NCBI RefSeq assembly: GCF_008704395.1
Contig: NZ_CP023695.1
Location: 3,472,001-3,536,000, forward strand
Direction: 5' to 3'
Length of the DNA: 64,000 bases
Source of the DNA: Streptomyces alboniger
GTDB taxonomy: Bacteria > Actinomycetota > Actinomycetes > Streptomycetales > Streptomycetaceae
The notes under the pieces are model-generated. The model was given only the letters and a program-made list of their open reading frames with translations, ran no database searches and was not told where the DNA came from. The translations under genes and the position numbers were made by a program. Each line of letters starts with the position of its first letter. Position 1 is the first letter of the stretch. This document shows positions 52,591 to 61,236 of the stretch, one piece after another.

Positions 52591-53541
52591 ATGGATGTAG
52601 TCAGCGACGCGATCGCGGCCGCGCGGATCGGGCGGCCCGACGCCCACCGGGTCAGGGCCTCGGGCTCGTGGTGCAGTCGGCTGCCCGCCTACGACGGGGT
52701 GGGCTTCCACGTGGTCCTGGAGGGCGGCTGCTGGCTGCTGCCGGACGACGGGAGCGCGCCGTTCACGCTGGCGACGGGCGATGCGGTGCTGCTGCCGCGC
52801 GGGGCGGGACACGTGCTCGCGGACGCCCCCGCCGACGCGCACACCGTCGCACGTGCGGTGCCCTTCGAGCGGTGGCGGCAGCCGGAGACGGAGGGCGAAC
52901 AGCAGGGCGCGGCAACGGAGTTGCTCTGCGGCAAGTACCGCTTCGACGGCCGCCACGCCCACCCGCTGCTCGCCGAGCTGCCGGAGGTCGTGCACCTGCC
53001 CCGGCGGGAGGGGCGCCACCCGGAGCTGGGGGCGGCGATCGGCCTGCTGGGCCGGGAGACGGGCGCGGCGCGCCCCGGCGCGGACGTGGCCGTCCCCGGC
53101 CTCCTGGACCTGCTCCTCGTCTACATGGTGCGGGCCTGGACGACGGACGGCCCGCCCGCGTCCGCCGCCGCCCGCTGGCCCGCCGCGCTCGGCGACCCGG
53201 TGGTCGCCGAGGCCCTGCGCCTTCTGCACTCGGCCCCCGAGGCCCCGTGGAGCAACGACCGGCTGGCCGCCCGCACGGGCGTCTCCCGCGCCACGCTCGC
53301 CCGCCGCTTCACGGCCCTGGTGGGCCGCGCCCCGATGGCCTACCTCACCTGGTGGCGCATGACCCGGGCGGCCACGCTCCTGCGCGACACGACGGACCCG
53401 CTGGAGACGGTGGCGCGCCGGGTGGGCTACGGCTCGCCGTACGCCCTCTCCCACGCGTTCACCCGGACGTTCGGGACGACGCCGGGGCGCTACCGGACGC
53501 GGTACGGCTCAGGTTTACGGGCCGTTACACCGCTGGTTTGA
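52591..53541 (+). CDS. AraC-family regulator with cupin domain and a TTA codon
   Basis: This 316-residue regulator has an N-terminal AraC cupin domain (DGVGFHVVLEGGCWLL, DAVLLPRGAGHVLADAP) and a C-terminal double helix-turn-helix at about 205-305 (SNDRLAARTGVSRATLARRFTALVG, DTTDPLETVARRVGYGSPYALSHAFTRTFG). Codon 309 (53515-53517) is TTA, seven codons before the stop, so its translation should need the bldA tRNA. It is divergent from the MBL gene, its probable target. Confidence 0.93.
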   Translation: MDVVSDAIAAARIGRPDAHRVRASGSWCSRLPAYDGVGFHVVLEGGCWLLPDDGSAPFTLATGDAVLLPRGAGHVLADAPADAHTVARAVPFERWRQPETEGEQQGAATELLCGKYRFDGRHAHPLLAELPEVVHLPRREGRHPELGAAIGLLGRETGAARPGADVAVPGLLDLLLVYMVRAWTTDGPPASAAARWPAALGDPVVAEALRLLHSAPEAPWSNDRLAARTGVSRATLARRFTALVGRAPMAYLTWWRMTRAATLLRDTTDPLETVARRVGYGSPYALSHAFTRTFGTTPGRYRTRYGSGLRAVTPLV

Positions 53542-53627
53542 CGCGTACGTCCTGTGCTGTGGGCGACCCTGATGCCCTGCCGCCACGAGCAGCCGCCGGC
53601 GGTCCACCTCACGGACGGGACGTACTC

Positions 53628-54038
53628 ATGAAGCGCTCACTGATCGGAGTCCTCGCCGCGGCCTCCCTGGCGGGGGCGGCCCTGGCCACCGCCGCCCCGA
53701 CGCAGGCGGCGGCCCTGCCGACCTGCACCACCTACCGGGAGTACCAGGGCCTCTACGTGTTCTCCACGGCGAGCGGCTCGATCAACTGTCAGCTGGCCGC
53801 GGGGACTCGGAGCAGCGGTGCGGTGCCGCAGCTCCAGCGCAACCTGCGGGACTGCGACCGCTACCAGCGCGACGTCACCGTGGACGGCATCTTCGGCCAG
53901 CGGACGGTGGCGGCCCTCAGGTGGGTGCAGAACAAGGAGGGCGTGCCCCCGACCGGCGCCTACGGCCCCGCCACCCGCGACAAGATGTACTTCATGGTGG
54001 CCGGCAGCCGGACCGAGTGCCGGCCGCTGAACGCCTGA
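53628..54038 (+). CDS. Secreted peptidoglycan-binding-domain protein
   Basis: This 136-residue exported protein has a signal peptide (MKRSLIGVLAAASLAGAALATAAPTQAAA) and a PG_binding_1 repeat (VPQLQRNLRD, DGIFGQRTVAALRWVQNKEG, AYGPATRDKMY) with four Cys likely paired. It should bind cell wall peptidoglycan; it has no enzyme domain. It is preceded by a strong leader and stands alone. Confidence 0.88.
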   Translation: MKRSLIGVLAAASLAGAALATAAPTQAAALPTCTTYREYQGLYVFSTASGSINCQLAAGTRSSGAVPQLQRNLRDCDRYQRDVTVDGIFGQRTVAALRWVQNKEGVPPTGAYGPATRDKMYFMVAGSRTECRPLNA

Positions 54039-54166
54039 CCGGCACACCTGCCGACTGCCTGGCAGGACGCCTACCGACTGCCTGACCGGTACGCCGACAC
54101 TTTGGTCGCCGCTCCCTAGCCATTGGACGGACGCGGCCGGGCCACCCGTCTCCCTACCGTCCAGGC

Positions 54167-55387
54167 ATGACGACCGAGACCACGAAGACAGAGCGGGCCC
54201 TCGCCCCCGATCTGGCCCGAGGGCTGATGCTCCTGCTCATCGTGCTGTCCAACACGGGCTTCCACCTCTGGAAGGCGGAGCGCGGGCCCTCCGGGTGGCA
54301 GCCCGTGGACGGCGGGGCGCTCGACCACGCCGTGCAGTTCACGATGATCACCACCCTCGACATGCGGGTGTACCCGCTGTTCGCCTTCCTCTTCGGGTAC
54401 GGCATGACGCAGCTCTACCTGCGTCAGACCTCCGCGGGAGCTTCGGGACGCGACGCCGCGCGGATCCTCCGCAGGCGCAGCCTCTGGCTGATCGTGATCG
54501 GGCTCGCACACTCCACGCTCCTGATGGCCGGCGACATCGTCGGCTACTACGGGCTGCTGAGCCTCGGCCTCGGCCTGCTCTTCCTGCGCCGGGGCGACCG
54601 CGCGCTCAAGTGGTGGATCGGCATCGGCGCCGCGCTGCTGCTCTTCGGGGCGCTGGAGCCCGTCGTATCGGCCTGGCTGCGGGGCGAGTTGGGGTCGCTC
54701 GGCGACGCGGGTGCCGAACCCGGCGCCGCCGCCTATGCCGCCGACGAGCCGAGCTGGCTCGACGCCGCCGGCACCCGCCTGGAGAGCGGCCTCTTCGTCA
54801 CGTTCGTCGCCGCGCCGCTCTCCCTCGTCGGCGGCGGCTTCACCGTGTTCCTGCTCGGCTTCTGGGCCGCGCGCCGCCGGATCCTCGAAGCACCCGGCCA
54901 CCACCTCCCCCTCCTGCGCCGCACGGCGGTGCTCGGCATCGCGGTCGGCTGGCTCGGAGCCCTTCCGGCGGCCCTCGCCCACATCGGCGTACTCGACGTA
55001 CCGGACGACGCGCAGAGCGAGACGGGAGCGCTGAGCCTGCTGCGCGACGTCACCGGGAACGCCGCCGGCCTCGGCTACGTCGCCGCCCTCGCCCTCTTCG
55101 CCCACTGGTGGACCCGGCGCCCGACGAGGCGCGGCGCACGGGCGGTCACCGCGGTCTCCGCCGTCGGCAAGCGCTCCCTGTCCTGCTACCTCACGCACTC
55201 GCTCCTCTTCGCCCCGCTCCTCGCCGCCTGGGGCCTCGGCCTGGGCGCACACCTGACCAGCGCGACGATGGCGCTGGTCGCCACCGGGGTGTGGCTGGTG
55301 ACGGTGGCCGGGGCCTACGCCCTGGAGCGGGCGGGGCGGCGAGGCCCGGTGGAGGCGGTGCTGCGGCGCCTGGTCTACCGGGCGTGA
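54167..55387 (+). CDS. DUF418 membrane protein (YeiB-like)
   Basis: This 406-residue integral membrane protein has about ten helices, a starting motif ALAPDLARGLMLLLIVLSN, FAFLFGYGM, and the DUF418 end motif LSCYLTHSLLFAPLLAAWGLG. The family is of unknown function, possibly acyltransferase-related. It stands alone between convergent and divergent neighbours. Confidence 0.9.
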   Translation: MTTETTKTERALAPDLARGLMLLLIVLSNTGFHLWKAERGPSGWQPVDGGALDHAVQFTMITTLDMRVYPLFAFLFGYGMTQLYLRQTSAGASGRDAARILRRRSLWLIVIGLAHSTLLMAGDIVGYYGLLSLGLGLLFLRRGDRALKWWIGIGAALLLFGALEPVVSAWLRGELGSLGDAGAEPGAAAYAADEPSWLDAAGTRLESGLFVTFVAAPLSLVGGGFTVFLLGFWAARRRILEAPGHHLPLLRRTAVLGIAVGWLGALPAALAHIGVLDVPDDAQSETGALSLLRDVTGNAAGLGYVAALALFAHWWTRRPTRRGARAVTAVSAVGKRSLSCYLTHSLLFAPLLAAWGLGLGAHLTSATMALVATGVWLVTVAGAYALERAGRRGPVEAVLRRLVYRA

Positions 55388-55393
55388 GGACGG

Positions 55394-55900
55394 TCAGGTC
55401 GCTCGCGTCAGCCGGTTCGCGAGCGTCGACATCGTGTACGCACCGAGGCCGAGGACGACTTCGAGGGCGTTGCGCTCGGTGTAGCCGTGGGAGAGGAACG
55501 CCTTCACGTCCTCGTCGGGGACGCCGCCCGCCGTGGCCAGCACTGTCAGGGTGAACTGGCGTACGGCTTCGAGCCGTTCGTCCGGCAGCTCCCGCTGCTC
55601 GCGCAGGGCGGTGATCAGCTCCGTCCCCGCACCCAGCTTGCGCAGCTTGCCGGTGTGCATGGTGACGCAGATGTGGCAGTCGTTGCGCGTCGCGAGCGTC
55701 ATGATGACGACCTCGCGGGCCACGGGCTCCAGCGTCGTACGGTCGAAGGCCGCGCTCATCTCCAGGAAGCCGTTGAGGAGTTCCGGCGACTCGGCGAGGC
55801 GCGCCACCGCGTTCGGGAGCTGGCCGAAGGCCTGGGTCACCCGCTCCATGGCGGGGCGGGACTCGGCCGGCGCGGTGTCCACGGTGTGCTCGACGAACAT
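55394..55900 (-). CDS. Carboxymuconolactone decarboxylase/AhpD-family protein
   Basis: This 168-residue protein has the AhpD core with a CxxC motif in TRNDCHICVTMHTGKLRKLG, used for thiol peroxidase-type chemistry, and AFGQLPNAVARLAESPELLNGFLEM. It is likely a redox protein in peroxide or alkyl-hydroperoxide defence. I chose the ATG at 55900 with AGGGGG 6 nt upstream. It is divergent from the MarR gene with only 24 bp between start codons. Confidence 0.9.
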   Translation of the reverse strand: MFVEHTVDTAPAESRPAMERVTQAFGQLPNAVARLAESPELLNGFLEMSAAFDRTTLEPVAREVVIMTLATRNDCHICVTMHTGKLRKLGAGTELITALREQRELPDERLEAVRQFTLTVLATAGGVPDEDVKAFLSHGYTERNALEVVLGLGAYTMSTLANRLTRAT

Positions 55901-55911
55901 GGTGTTCCCCC

Positions 55912-55960
55912 TACTATCGACAACATGGTTGACGACATGAAGGTAAACCAGGTTGTCGAT
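55912..55960. promoter_or_regulatory. Overlapping promoter and MarR operator pair
   Basis: A -10 TACTAT (55912-55917) precedes the MarR ATG (55925) by 7 nt. A dyad TCGACAAC-ATG-GTTGACGA spans the start codon, and a second half-related site GTAAACC-AGG-TTGTCGA lies just inside the coding region (to about 55960). They share the core TCGACAACNTGGTT. Confidence 0.5.
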
Positions 55961-56458
55961 GAGCGCAAGGGACATGCGGGAGGAGAAGAGGAGGGCGCAG
56001 GCAGGGGATACGAACTTCCCTTCCTCCTCCTCGCCGGCTTCCGCTCCCTCATCGACCGCCTGCACTCAGAACTCGCCCACCAGGGCCACCCCGACATGCG
56101 CCCCGCCCACGGCTTCGCCATGCAGGCCATCGGGGCCCGGGGCGCGACCGCCAGCGAGATCGGCCGCCGCCTCGGCGTCTCCAAGCAGGCCGCGGGCAAG
56201 ACCGTCGACCGCCTCGTCGCCCTCGGCTACGCGGCCCGCGCCGACGACCCGGCCGACGCCCGCCGCAAGCTGGTCCGCCTGACCCCGCACGGCGTCGACG
56301 CGCTGCGCCGCTCGGCGGTCGTCTTCGACGAGCTGCGGGCGGAGTGGGCGGCGACCCTCGGCGCGGACCGGCTCGGCGAGCTGGAATCCGGCCTGCGCGC
56401 GGTCGTGCCGCCGGAGGCGTTCCGCCTTGACGCGGCGGGGTGGCTGGGCGGTTCGTGA
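55925..56458 (+). CDS. MarR-family regulator of the AhpD-like gene
   Basis: This 177-residue MarR protein has a winged helix-turn-helix (GHPDMRPAHGFAMQAIGARGATASEIGRRLGVSKQAAGKTVDRLVALGYAARADDPADARRKLVRLT). The first 30 residues are Glu/Gly-rich. The ATG lies 7 nt after a -10 hexamer, so the mRNA may be leaderless; an in-frame ATG at 55937 is the alternative. It probably represses itself and the divergent AhpD-like gene. Confidence 0.85.
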   Translation: MVDDMKVNQVVDERKGHAGGEEEGAGRGYELPFLLLAGFRSLIDRLHSELAHQGHPDMRPAHGFAMQAIGARGATASEIGRRLGVSKQAAGKTVDRLVALGYAARADDPADARRKLVRLTPHGVDALRRSAVVFDELRAEWAATLGADRLGELESGLRAVVPPEAFRLDAAGWLGGS

Positions 56459-56539
56459 CCGGACGTGACCTTGCCTCCGTGCGTATCGTTGTACTGCGCG
56501 GCTGCCCACCCAAAGAGGCAGCCGGGGAGGAGCGCCACG

Positions 56540-57124
56540 ATGACTCTTGTGGACGACAGGATCAAGATGGCCGACAACAACACCGCGCGCCTGGACGAGA
56601 TGTTCGAGGCGCTTGAGCGGGGGCCCTTCCTCGAGGGATACAAGATCGACATCATCGATGGGGCCGTCCACATGACGCCGCAGCGGGCCAACCACTGGGA
56701 CATCATCGCGGGTGTCTACGACCAGTTGAGGACCAAATACCCGCGTCAGCGCACACTGTCCGACGTCCGCATCGACTACCCCGGTGAGCTGAATGCCTTC
56801 TGTAGTGACGTGGCCCTGGTCGCCGAGGGTGCCGAACGCACGGAGCGGGGCGGTTTCCTGTGCGGCGACGTCGAGTTCGTCGCCGAAGTGATCTCCCGGA
56901 GCACGGGCCCGAACGACTACGGCCCCAAGAAGTCCGGATACGCCACCGCCGGCGTCGCCGTTTACCTGATCGTCGATCCCTACAAGGGCAAATGCCACGC
57001 CTACACTCAGCCCGAGGGCGATGACTACCACGTCCGGACGACCGTCGACTTCGGCGAAAAGGTCGACTTGACCCACACCCCCCTCGGCCTCGTCCTCGAC
57101 ACCTCCGACTTCTGCCGCGACTGA
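56540..57124 (+). CDS. Uma2-family endonuclease-like protein (DUF820)
   Basis: This 194-residue protein has the DUF820 restriction-endonuclease-like fold: YKIDIIDGAVHMTPQRANHWDIIAGVYDQL, PDVALVAE-type metal residues in CSDVALVAEGAE, and VEFVAEVISRSTGPNDYGPKKSGYATAGVAVYLIVDP (E/D-x-K site). GGAGGAG precedes the ATG. Members occur in many copies in Streptomyces with uncertain role. It stands alone, with lower GC bias than its neighbours. Confidence 0.88.
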   Translation: MTLVDDRIKMADNNTARLDEMFEALERGPFLEGYKIDIIDGAVHMTPQRANHWDIIAGVYDQLRTKYPRQRTLSDVRIDYPGELNAFCSDVALVAEGAERTERGGFLCGDVEFVAEVISRSTGPNDYGPKKSGYATAGVAVYLIVDPYKGKCHAYTQPEGDDYHVRTTVDFGEKVDLTHTPLGLVLDTSDFCRD

Positions 57125-57171
57125 CCCGAGCCCTCTAAACCCAGCCCCTCAACCCCCTTGGCCAGGACCTC

Positions 57172-58161
57172 ATGAAGTACACGCAGCTGGGACGGACAGG
57201 GCTCAAGGTCAGCCGGCTCGCGCTCGGCACCATGAACTTCGGGCCGCTCACCAACGAACCCGACAGCCACTCGCTCATGGACACCGCGCTCGACGCGGGC
57301 GTCAACTACTTCGACACCGCCAACGTGTACGGCCAGAGCGCGGGCAAGGGCCGCACCGAGGAGATCATCGGAACCTGGTTCGCCCAGGGCGGCGAGCGGC
57401 GCGACAAGGTCGTGCTCGCCACCAAGGTGTACGGGAACATGACCGCCGACGGCGAGCCCGTCTGGCCCAACCACGACCGGCTCTCCGCGCTCAACATCCG
57501 CCGCGCCGTCGAGGGGTCGCTCAAGCGGCTCCAGACCGACTACATCGACATCTACCAGTTCCACCACATCGACCGGCACACGCCGGTCGAGGAGATCTGG
57601 CAGGCCGTCGACGTCCTGGTCCAGCAGGGCAAGATCCTCTACGCCGGGTCCTCCAACTTCCCCGGCTACAAGATCGCCCAGGCCAACGAGACCGCGGCGC
57701 GCCGCGGCGGCTACGGCCTCGTCAGCGAGCAGTGCCTGTACAACCTCGCCGTGCGCGACGCCGAGATGGAGGTCATCCCGGCCTCCCAGGAGTACGGCGT
57801 CGGCGTCATCCCCTGGTCGCCGCTGCACGGCGGCCTGCTGGGCGGCGCGCTGAAGAAGGCGGAGGGCGCGCGCCGCAGCGGCGGGCGGGCCGCGGCCGAG
57901 CTGGCCAAGCCGGAGGTGCGCGCGCGGGTCCAGGCGTACGAGGACCTGCTTGACAAGCACGGCCTTGCGCCCGGCGAGGTCGCCCTGGCCTGGCTGCTGA
58001 CGCGCCCCGGCGTCACCGCGCCGATCCTCGGCCCGCGCACCGCCGAGCAGCTCGACTCCGCGCTGCGCGCCGTCGAGCTGGAGCTGTCCCGGGAGGTTCT
58101 CGACGCGCTGGACGAGATCTTCCCCGGTCCGGGCCCCTCACCGGAGTCCTTCGCCTGGTAG
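57172..58161 (+). CDS. Aldo/keto reductase
   Basis: This 329-residue NADPH-dependent reductase has the catalytic tetrad region: YFDTANVYG (Asp, Tyr), VLATKVYG (Lys), and QFHHIDRHTPVEEIWQ (His), with the NADPH site near IPWSPLHGGLLGG and ILGPRTAEQLDSAL. It resembles YghZ/PdxI-like AKRs, which use small aldehydes. It stands alone. Substrate unknown. Confidence 0.93.
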   Translation: MKYTQLGRTGLKVSRLALGTMNFGPLTNEPDSHSLMDTALDAGVNYFDTANVYGQSAGKGRTEEIIGTWFAQGGERRDKVVLATKVYGNMTADGEPVWPNHDRLSALNIRRAVEGSLKRLQTDYIDIYQFHHIDRHTPVEEIWQAVDVLVQQGKILYAGSSNFPGYKIAQANETAARRGGYGLVSEQCLYNLAVRDAEMEVIPASQEYGVGVIPWSPLHGGLLGGALKKAEGARRSGGRAAAELAKPEVRARVQAYEDLLDKHGLAPGEVALAWLLTRPGVTAPILGPRTAEQLDSALRAVELELSREVLDALDEIFPGPGPSPESFAW

Positions 58162-58195
58162 CCCCTCGGGGTGAGCGGGGCGGCCGCGGCAGGCC

Positions 58196-58285
58196 CTAAC
58201 CGCCGAGCGCGGCCGCCACCGCCACCACGACGAACATCATCACGAGCACACCGGCCATGATCCGGTTTCTGGTCTTCGGGTCCAC
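58196..58285 (-). CDS. 29-residue membrane microprotein (SGM_5486-like)
   Basis: This very small protein, VDPKTRNRIMAGVLVMM followed by FVVVAVAAALGG, is a basic N-terminus and a single membrane helix. It begins at GTG 11 nt after the thpR stop, with a weak ribosome binding site, and is preceded by the MFS gene two positions upstream. Microproteins of this kind near MFS genes are listed as SGM_5486-family transporter-associated proteins (from memory). An earlier in-frame start would add about 38 unlikely residues. Confidence 0.55.
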   Translation of the reverse strand: MDPKTRNRIMAGVLVMMFVVVAVAAALGG

Positions 58286-58295
58286 ACCGTCGAGG

Positions 58296-58886
58296 TTAAC
58301 CGGCCGCCCCCGGAAGCCGGGCGCCGCCTCCCAGTGGCCAGCGCCCGATCGTCTCGTACCGGGGCCGCTCGCCCGGCACCCCGCTCCTCGGCAGCTCACT
58401 GCGTACGAGCGTCAGCTCCTGAACCGTCCAGGGCGCGCCCTCGAAGGGGGCGAGGGCTTCGGCGTACGGGCGGAGGTCCGTCTCTCCCCCGCCGCGCGCC
58501 AGCGTGAGATGCGGGCGGTAGGGCCGGTGCTCCTCCCTCGGGAGGCCCGCCTTGCGCGCCGCCGCGTCCGCCCGCGCCGCCAGCAGCCGCAGCGCCGCCG
58601 CGTCACCCGTGGCCCCCGCCCACAGCACCCGGTCCCCGAAGTGCCCGCCTCCGCGCAGGGCGAGCGCGAAGGGCGGCGTGCGGTGCGCCGCCCGCTCCAG
58701 GCGGGCGGTGAGGTCAGGCACGGTCTCCTCGGGCACCTCGGCCATGAAGGCCAGCGTGAAGTGCCAGCTGTCGCGGGGCGCCCAGCGCAGGGCCTCGGCG
58801 CCAGGGAGCTTCCGCAAACCGGCCGCGGCGGCGGCCAGTTCGGAGGTCACGGCGTCCGGAGGGAGAACCGCGGCGAAGAGTCTCAT
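58296..58886 (-). CDS. thpR: RNA 2',3'-cyclic phosphodiesterase (2'-5' RNA ligase family)
   Basis: This 196-residue 2H phosphoesterase has the two HxT motifs in SWHFTLAFMAEV and RPHLTLARGGGE, and begins MRLFAAVLPPDAV. The enzyme opens 2',3'-cyclic phosphates on RNA ends; its role in bacteria is unclear. It follows the MFS gene and precedes a microprotein gene by 10 nt, in the same orientation. Confidence 0.93.
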   Translation of the reverse strand: MRLFAAVLPPDAVTSELAAAAAGLRKLPGAEALRWAPRDSWHFTLAFMAEVPEETVPDLTARLERAAHRTPPFALALRGGGHFGDRVLWAGATGDAAALRLLAARADAAARKAGLPREEHRPYRPHLTLARGGGETDLRPYAEALAPFEGAPWTVQELTLVRSELPRSGVPGERPRYETIGRWPLGGGARLPGAAG

Positions 58887-58981
58887 GGGGAGAGTCTCCC
58901 CGCGGCTCGGAGAGCTGTCGCGGGCCCTCGGCACGCCCGCCGCCCGGCCGGGCCACCCCGCACGCCCGCCGCCAGGCCGGG

Positions 58982-60325
58982 CTACGCCGCGGTCGTCAGC
59001 TCCCGCTCCCTCGGCACGAAGCGCAGGTGCTGCCTGCCGCGGCGCAGGTCCACCTTCAGCCGAAGGTTCGCCGCGCGCGCCAGCATCAGGCCCACCCCGA
59101 CCGCGGCGAGCGCGCAGACCAGGCCGCCGACGGCCATGCTGAGCCGCACGCCGTAGGCGTCGGCGAGCCAGCCGAAGAGGGGTCCGCCGAGCGGCGTGCC
59201 GCCCACGAAGACCATCATGAACAGTGACATGACGCGGCCCCGCATCTCGGGGTCGGTCGCCATCTGCACCGAGGAGTTGGCGGTGACGTTCACCGTCAGG
59301 CCGAGGATGCCGATGGGCACGATCAGCGCGACGAACATCCACAGCTCGGGGGCGAGGGCCGCCACGATCTGGAGCACGCCGAAGGCGATCGCCGCCCCGG
59401 CGAGCAGCCGCAGCCGCGAGGTGCCGCGGCGGGCCGCGAGGAGCGCGCCGGCCAGCGAGCCGAGCGCCATCAGCGTGTTGAACAGTCCGTACATCCCGAC
59501 GCCGCCGTGGAAGACGTCGTCCGCGAAGGCGCTCATCCAGATCGGGAAGTTGAAGCCGAAGGTGCCGATGAAGCCGACAAGGACGATCGGCCAGATCAGC
59601 TCGGGGTGCCGGGAGACGTAGTTCAGGCCCTCCCGCAGCTGCCCCTTGCCGCGCGGCTTGCGCGGGGTGGGGTGCAGCTCGTCGGGGCGCATCAGCAGCA
59701 GGCCGGTGAGCGGTGCGAGGAAGGACAGGCCGTTGGCGAGGAACGCCCAGCCGGGTCCGACGGCCGCGGTCAGGCCACTCGCCACGGCGGGGCCGATGAG
59801 GCGGGCGGACTGGAAGTTCGCCGAGTTGAGCGAGACGGCGTTGCGGACCTGGTCGGGGCCGACCATCTCGGAGACGAAGGACTGCCGCGTCGGGTTGTCG
59901 ACGACGGTGACGAGACCGGTGAAGAAGGCCGCCACGTAGACGTGCCAGACCTGGACGTGCCCGCTGAGGGTGAGCGCGGCGAGGAAGAGGCCGCTGACGC
60001 TCATCGCGCCCTGAGTGCAGAAGAGCAGGTTCCGCTTGGCGAAGCGGTCGGCGATCACGCCGCCGTAGAGGCCGAAGAGCAGCATCGGCAGGAACTGCAT
60101 GGCCGTGGTGACACCGACGGCCGCGGAGGAGCCGGTGAGGCTCAGCACCAGCCAGTCCTGGGTGATGCGGGCCATCCAGGTGCCGGTGTTCGAGACGACC
60201 GCGCCGGTCGCGAAGAGCCGGTAGTTGCGGATCTTCAGCGAGCTGAACATCGAGGACTTGCGGGGTTCAGGCTTGTCGAGGGTGGTTGGTGCGGGGGCGG
60301 AGTCTGCTCCGGATCCCGTACTCAA
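58982..60325 (-). CDS. MFS transporter (drug-efflux type)
   Basis: This 447-residue MFS protein has 12 helices; helix 1 follows SSLKIRNYRLFATGAVVSNTGTWMARITQDW, then GLYGGVIADRFAKRNLLF, VVDNPTRQSFVSEMV and the helical middle loop. It belongs to the enterobactin/MDR-like MFS_3 group. The TTG start with GGAGG about 9 nt upstream gives the normal N-terminus. It follows the MarR gene, its probable regulator, in one direction. Confidence 0.92.
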   Translation of the reverse strand: MSTGSGADSAPAPTTLDKPEPRKSSMFSSLKIRNYRLFATGAVVSNTGTWMARITQDWLVLSLTGSSAAVGVTTAMQFLPMLLFGLYGGVIADRFAKRNLLFCTQGAMSVSGLFLAALTLSGHVQVWHVYVAAFFTGLVTVVDNPTRQSFVSEMVGPDQVRNAVSLNSANFQSARLIGPAVASGLTAAVGPGWAFLANGLSFLAPLTGLLLMRPDELHPTPRKPRGKGQLREGLNYVSRHPELIWPIVLVGFIGTFGFNFPIWMSAFADDVFHGGVGMYGLFNTLMALGSLAGALLAARRGTSRLRLLAGAAIAFGVLQIVAALAPELWMFVALIVPIGILGLTVNVTANSSVQMATDPEMRGRVMSLFMMVFVGGTPLGGPLFGWLADAYGVRLSMAVGGLVCALAAVGVGLMLARAANLRLKVDLRRGRQHLRFVPRERELTTAA

Positions 60326-60416
60326 AGTGCGTTCGCCTCCTTTTGCGTACGAAGGGTGTGTGAGGTGGTGCGGGACCGGCGGCTCGGTGCCGGCGGTCCC
60401 CGGTGGCTTCGGCGGC

Positions 60417-60854
60417 TCAGAGGTGGGCGAGCTTCTCCAGGACGGGGGCGGCGGCGCGCAGGCGCGCCCACTCGTCCTCGTCGAGGTGCTCGACCAGCCC
60501 GGCCAGCCAGGCGTTCCGCTTGCGGCGGCTCTCTTCGAGCATGGCCTCGGCGGTCTCGGTCTGGGTGACCACCTTCTGGCGGCGGTCCTCGGGGTGCGGT
60601 TCGAGCCGGACCAGGCCCTTGGCCTCAAGCAGCGCGACGATGCGGGTCATCGACGGCGGCTGCACGTGCTCCTTGCGGGCCAGCTCGCCCGGAGTGGCGT
60701 GGCCGCAGCGGGCGAGGGTACCGAGCACCGACATTTCGGTGGGGCTCAGCGACTCGTCGACACGCTGGTGCTTGAGTCGACGGGACAGGCGCATCACAGC
60801 GGAGCGCAAGGCGTTCACGGCGACGGCGTCGTCACCATGGGAGAGGTCCGGCAT
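60417..60854 (-). CDS. MarR-family regulator of the MFS transporter
   Basis: This 145-residue MarR protein has the winged helix-turn-helix (LARCGHATPGELARKEHVQPPSMTRIVALLEAKGLVRLEPHPEDRRQKVV, about 48-98). It lies 91 bp upstream of the MFS gene and very likely represses that operon and itself through the dyad at 60865-60876. Confidence 0.93.
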   Translation of the reverse strand: MPDLSHGDDAVAVNALRSAVMRLSRRLKHQRVDESLSPTEMSVLGTLARCGHATPGELARKEHVQPPSMTRIVALLEAKGLVRLEPHPEDRRQKVVTQTETAEAMLEESRRKRNAWLAGLVEHLDEDEWARLRAAAPVLEKLAHL

Positions 60855-60864
60855 GTTCGTTAGA

Positions 60865-60876
60865 GTAACTCATTAC
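60865..60876. promoter_or_regulatory. MarR auto-operator candidate
   Basis: GTAACTCATTAC is an inverted repeat (GTAA, CTCA, TTAC) located 11 bp upstream of the MarR start in an AT-richer promoter region. Confidence 0.55.
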
Positions 60877-60997
60877 CCAAGCTAAAGACCACCCACTTCC
60901 CCCACCTCTCGACCACCAAACCCATTGGTCACCCGTAAGAGTGAGTGGACGACGGAAAGACGGGTGTCCCCCGTGAGCGGCCGGGACCCTGTCCCGC

Positions 60998-61180
60998 ATG
61001 GGATCGACAGTGCTCAGCCTGCGGATAGACGGTGAGCTGCACGACCGGCTCCGGGCGCACGCCGCGAAAAGAGGAATGAGCGTCCAGGACTACGTGGTCC
61101 GGACGCTCATTCGAGACGACTTCGACGAACGGTTCGCGAGGTCCGTCGAGGAGACGGAGAAGTTCTACGGGGCGGCGTGA
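60998..61180 (+). CDS. Small ribbon-helix-helix-like protein
   Basis: This 60-residue protein, MGSTVLSLRIDGELHDRLRA followed by HAAKRGMSVQDYVVRTLI, has the pattern of an Arc/CopG ribbon-helix-helix DNA-binding domain and an acidic tail. It may be an orphan antitoxin or autoregulator. It lies just upstream of another antitoxin-like gene and the broken Doc toxin. Confidence 0.7.
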   Translation: MGSTVLSLRIDGELHDRLRAHAAKRGMSVQDYVVRTLIRDDFDERFARSVEETEKFYGAA

Positions 61181-61236
61181 CGCCCGGTGCGCGGCTGGCA
61201 GCACGCGCCCTGGTACCAGCCCGGTATCACGGGCGT

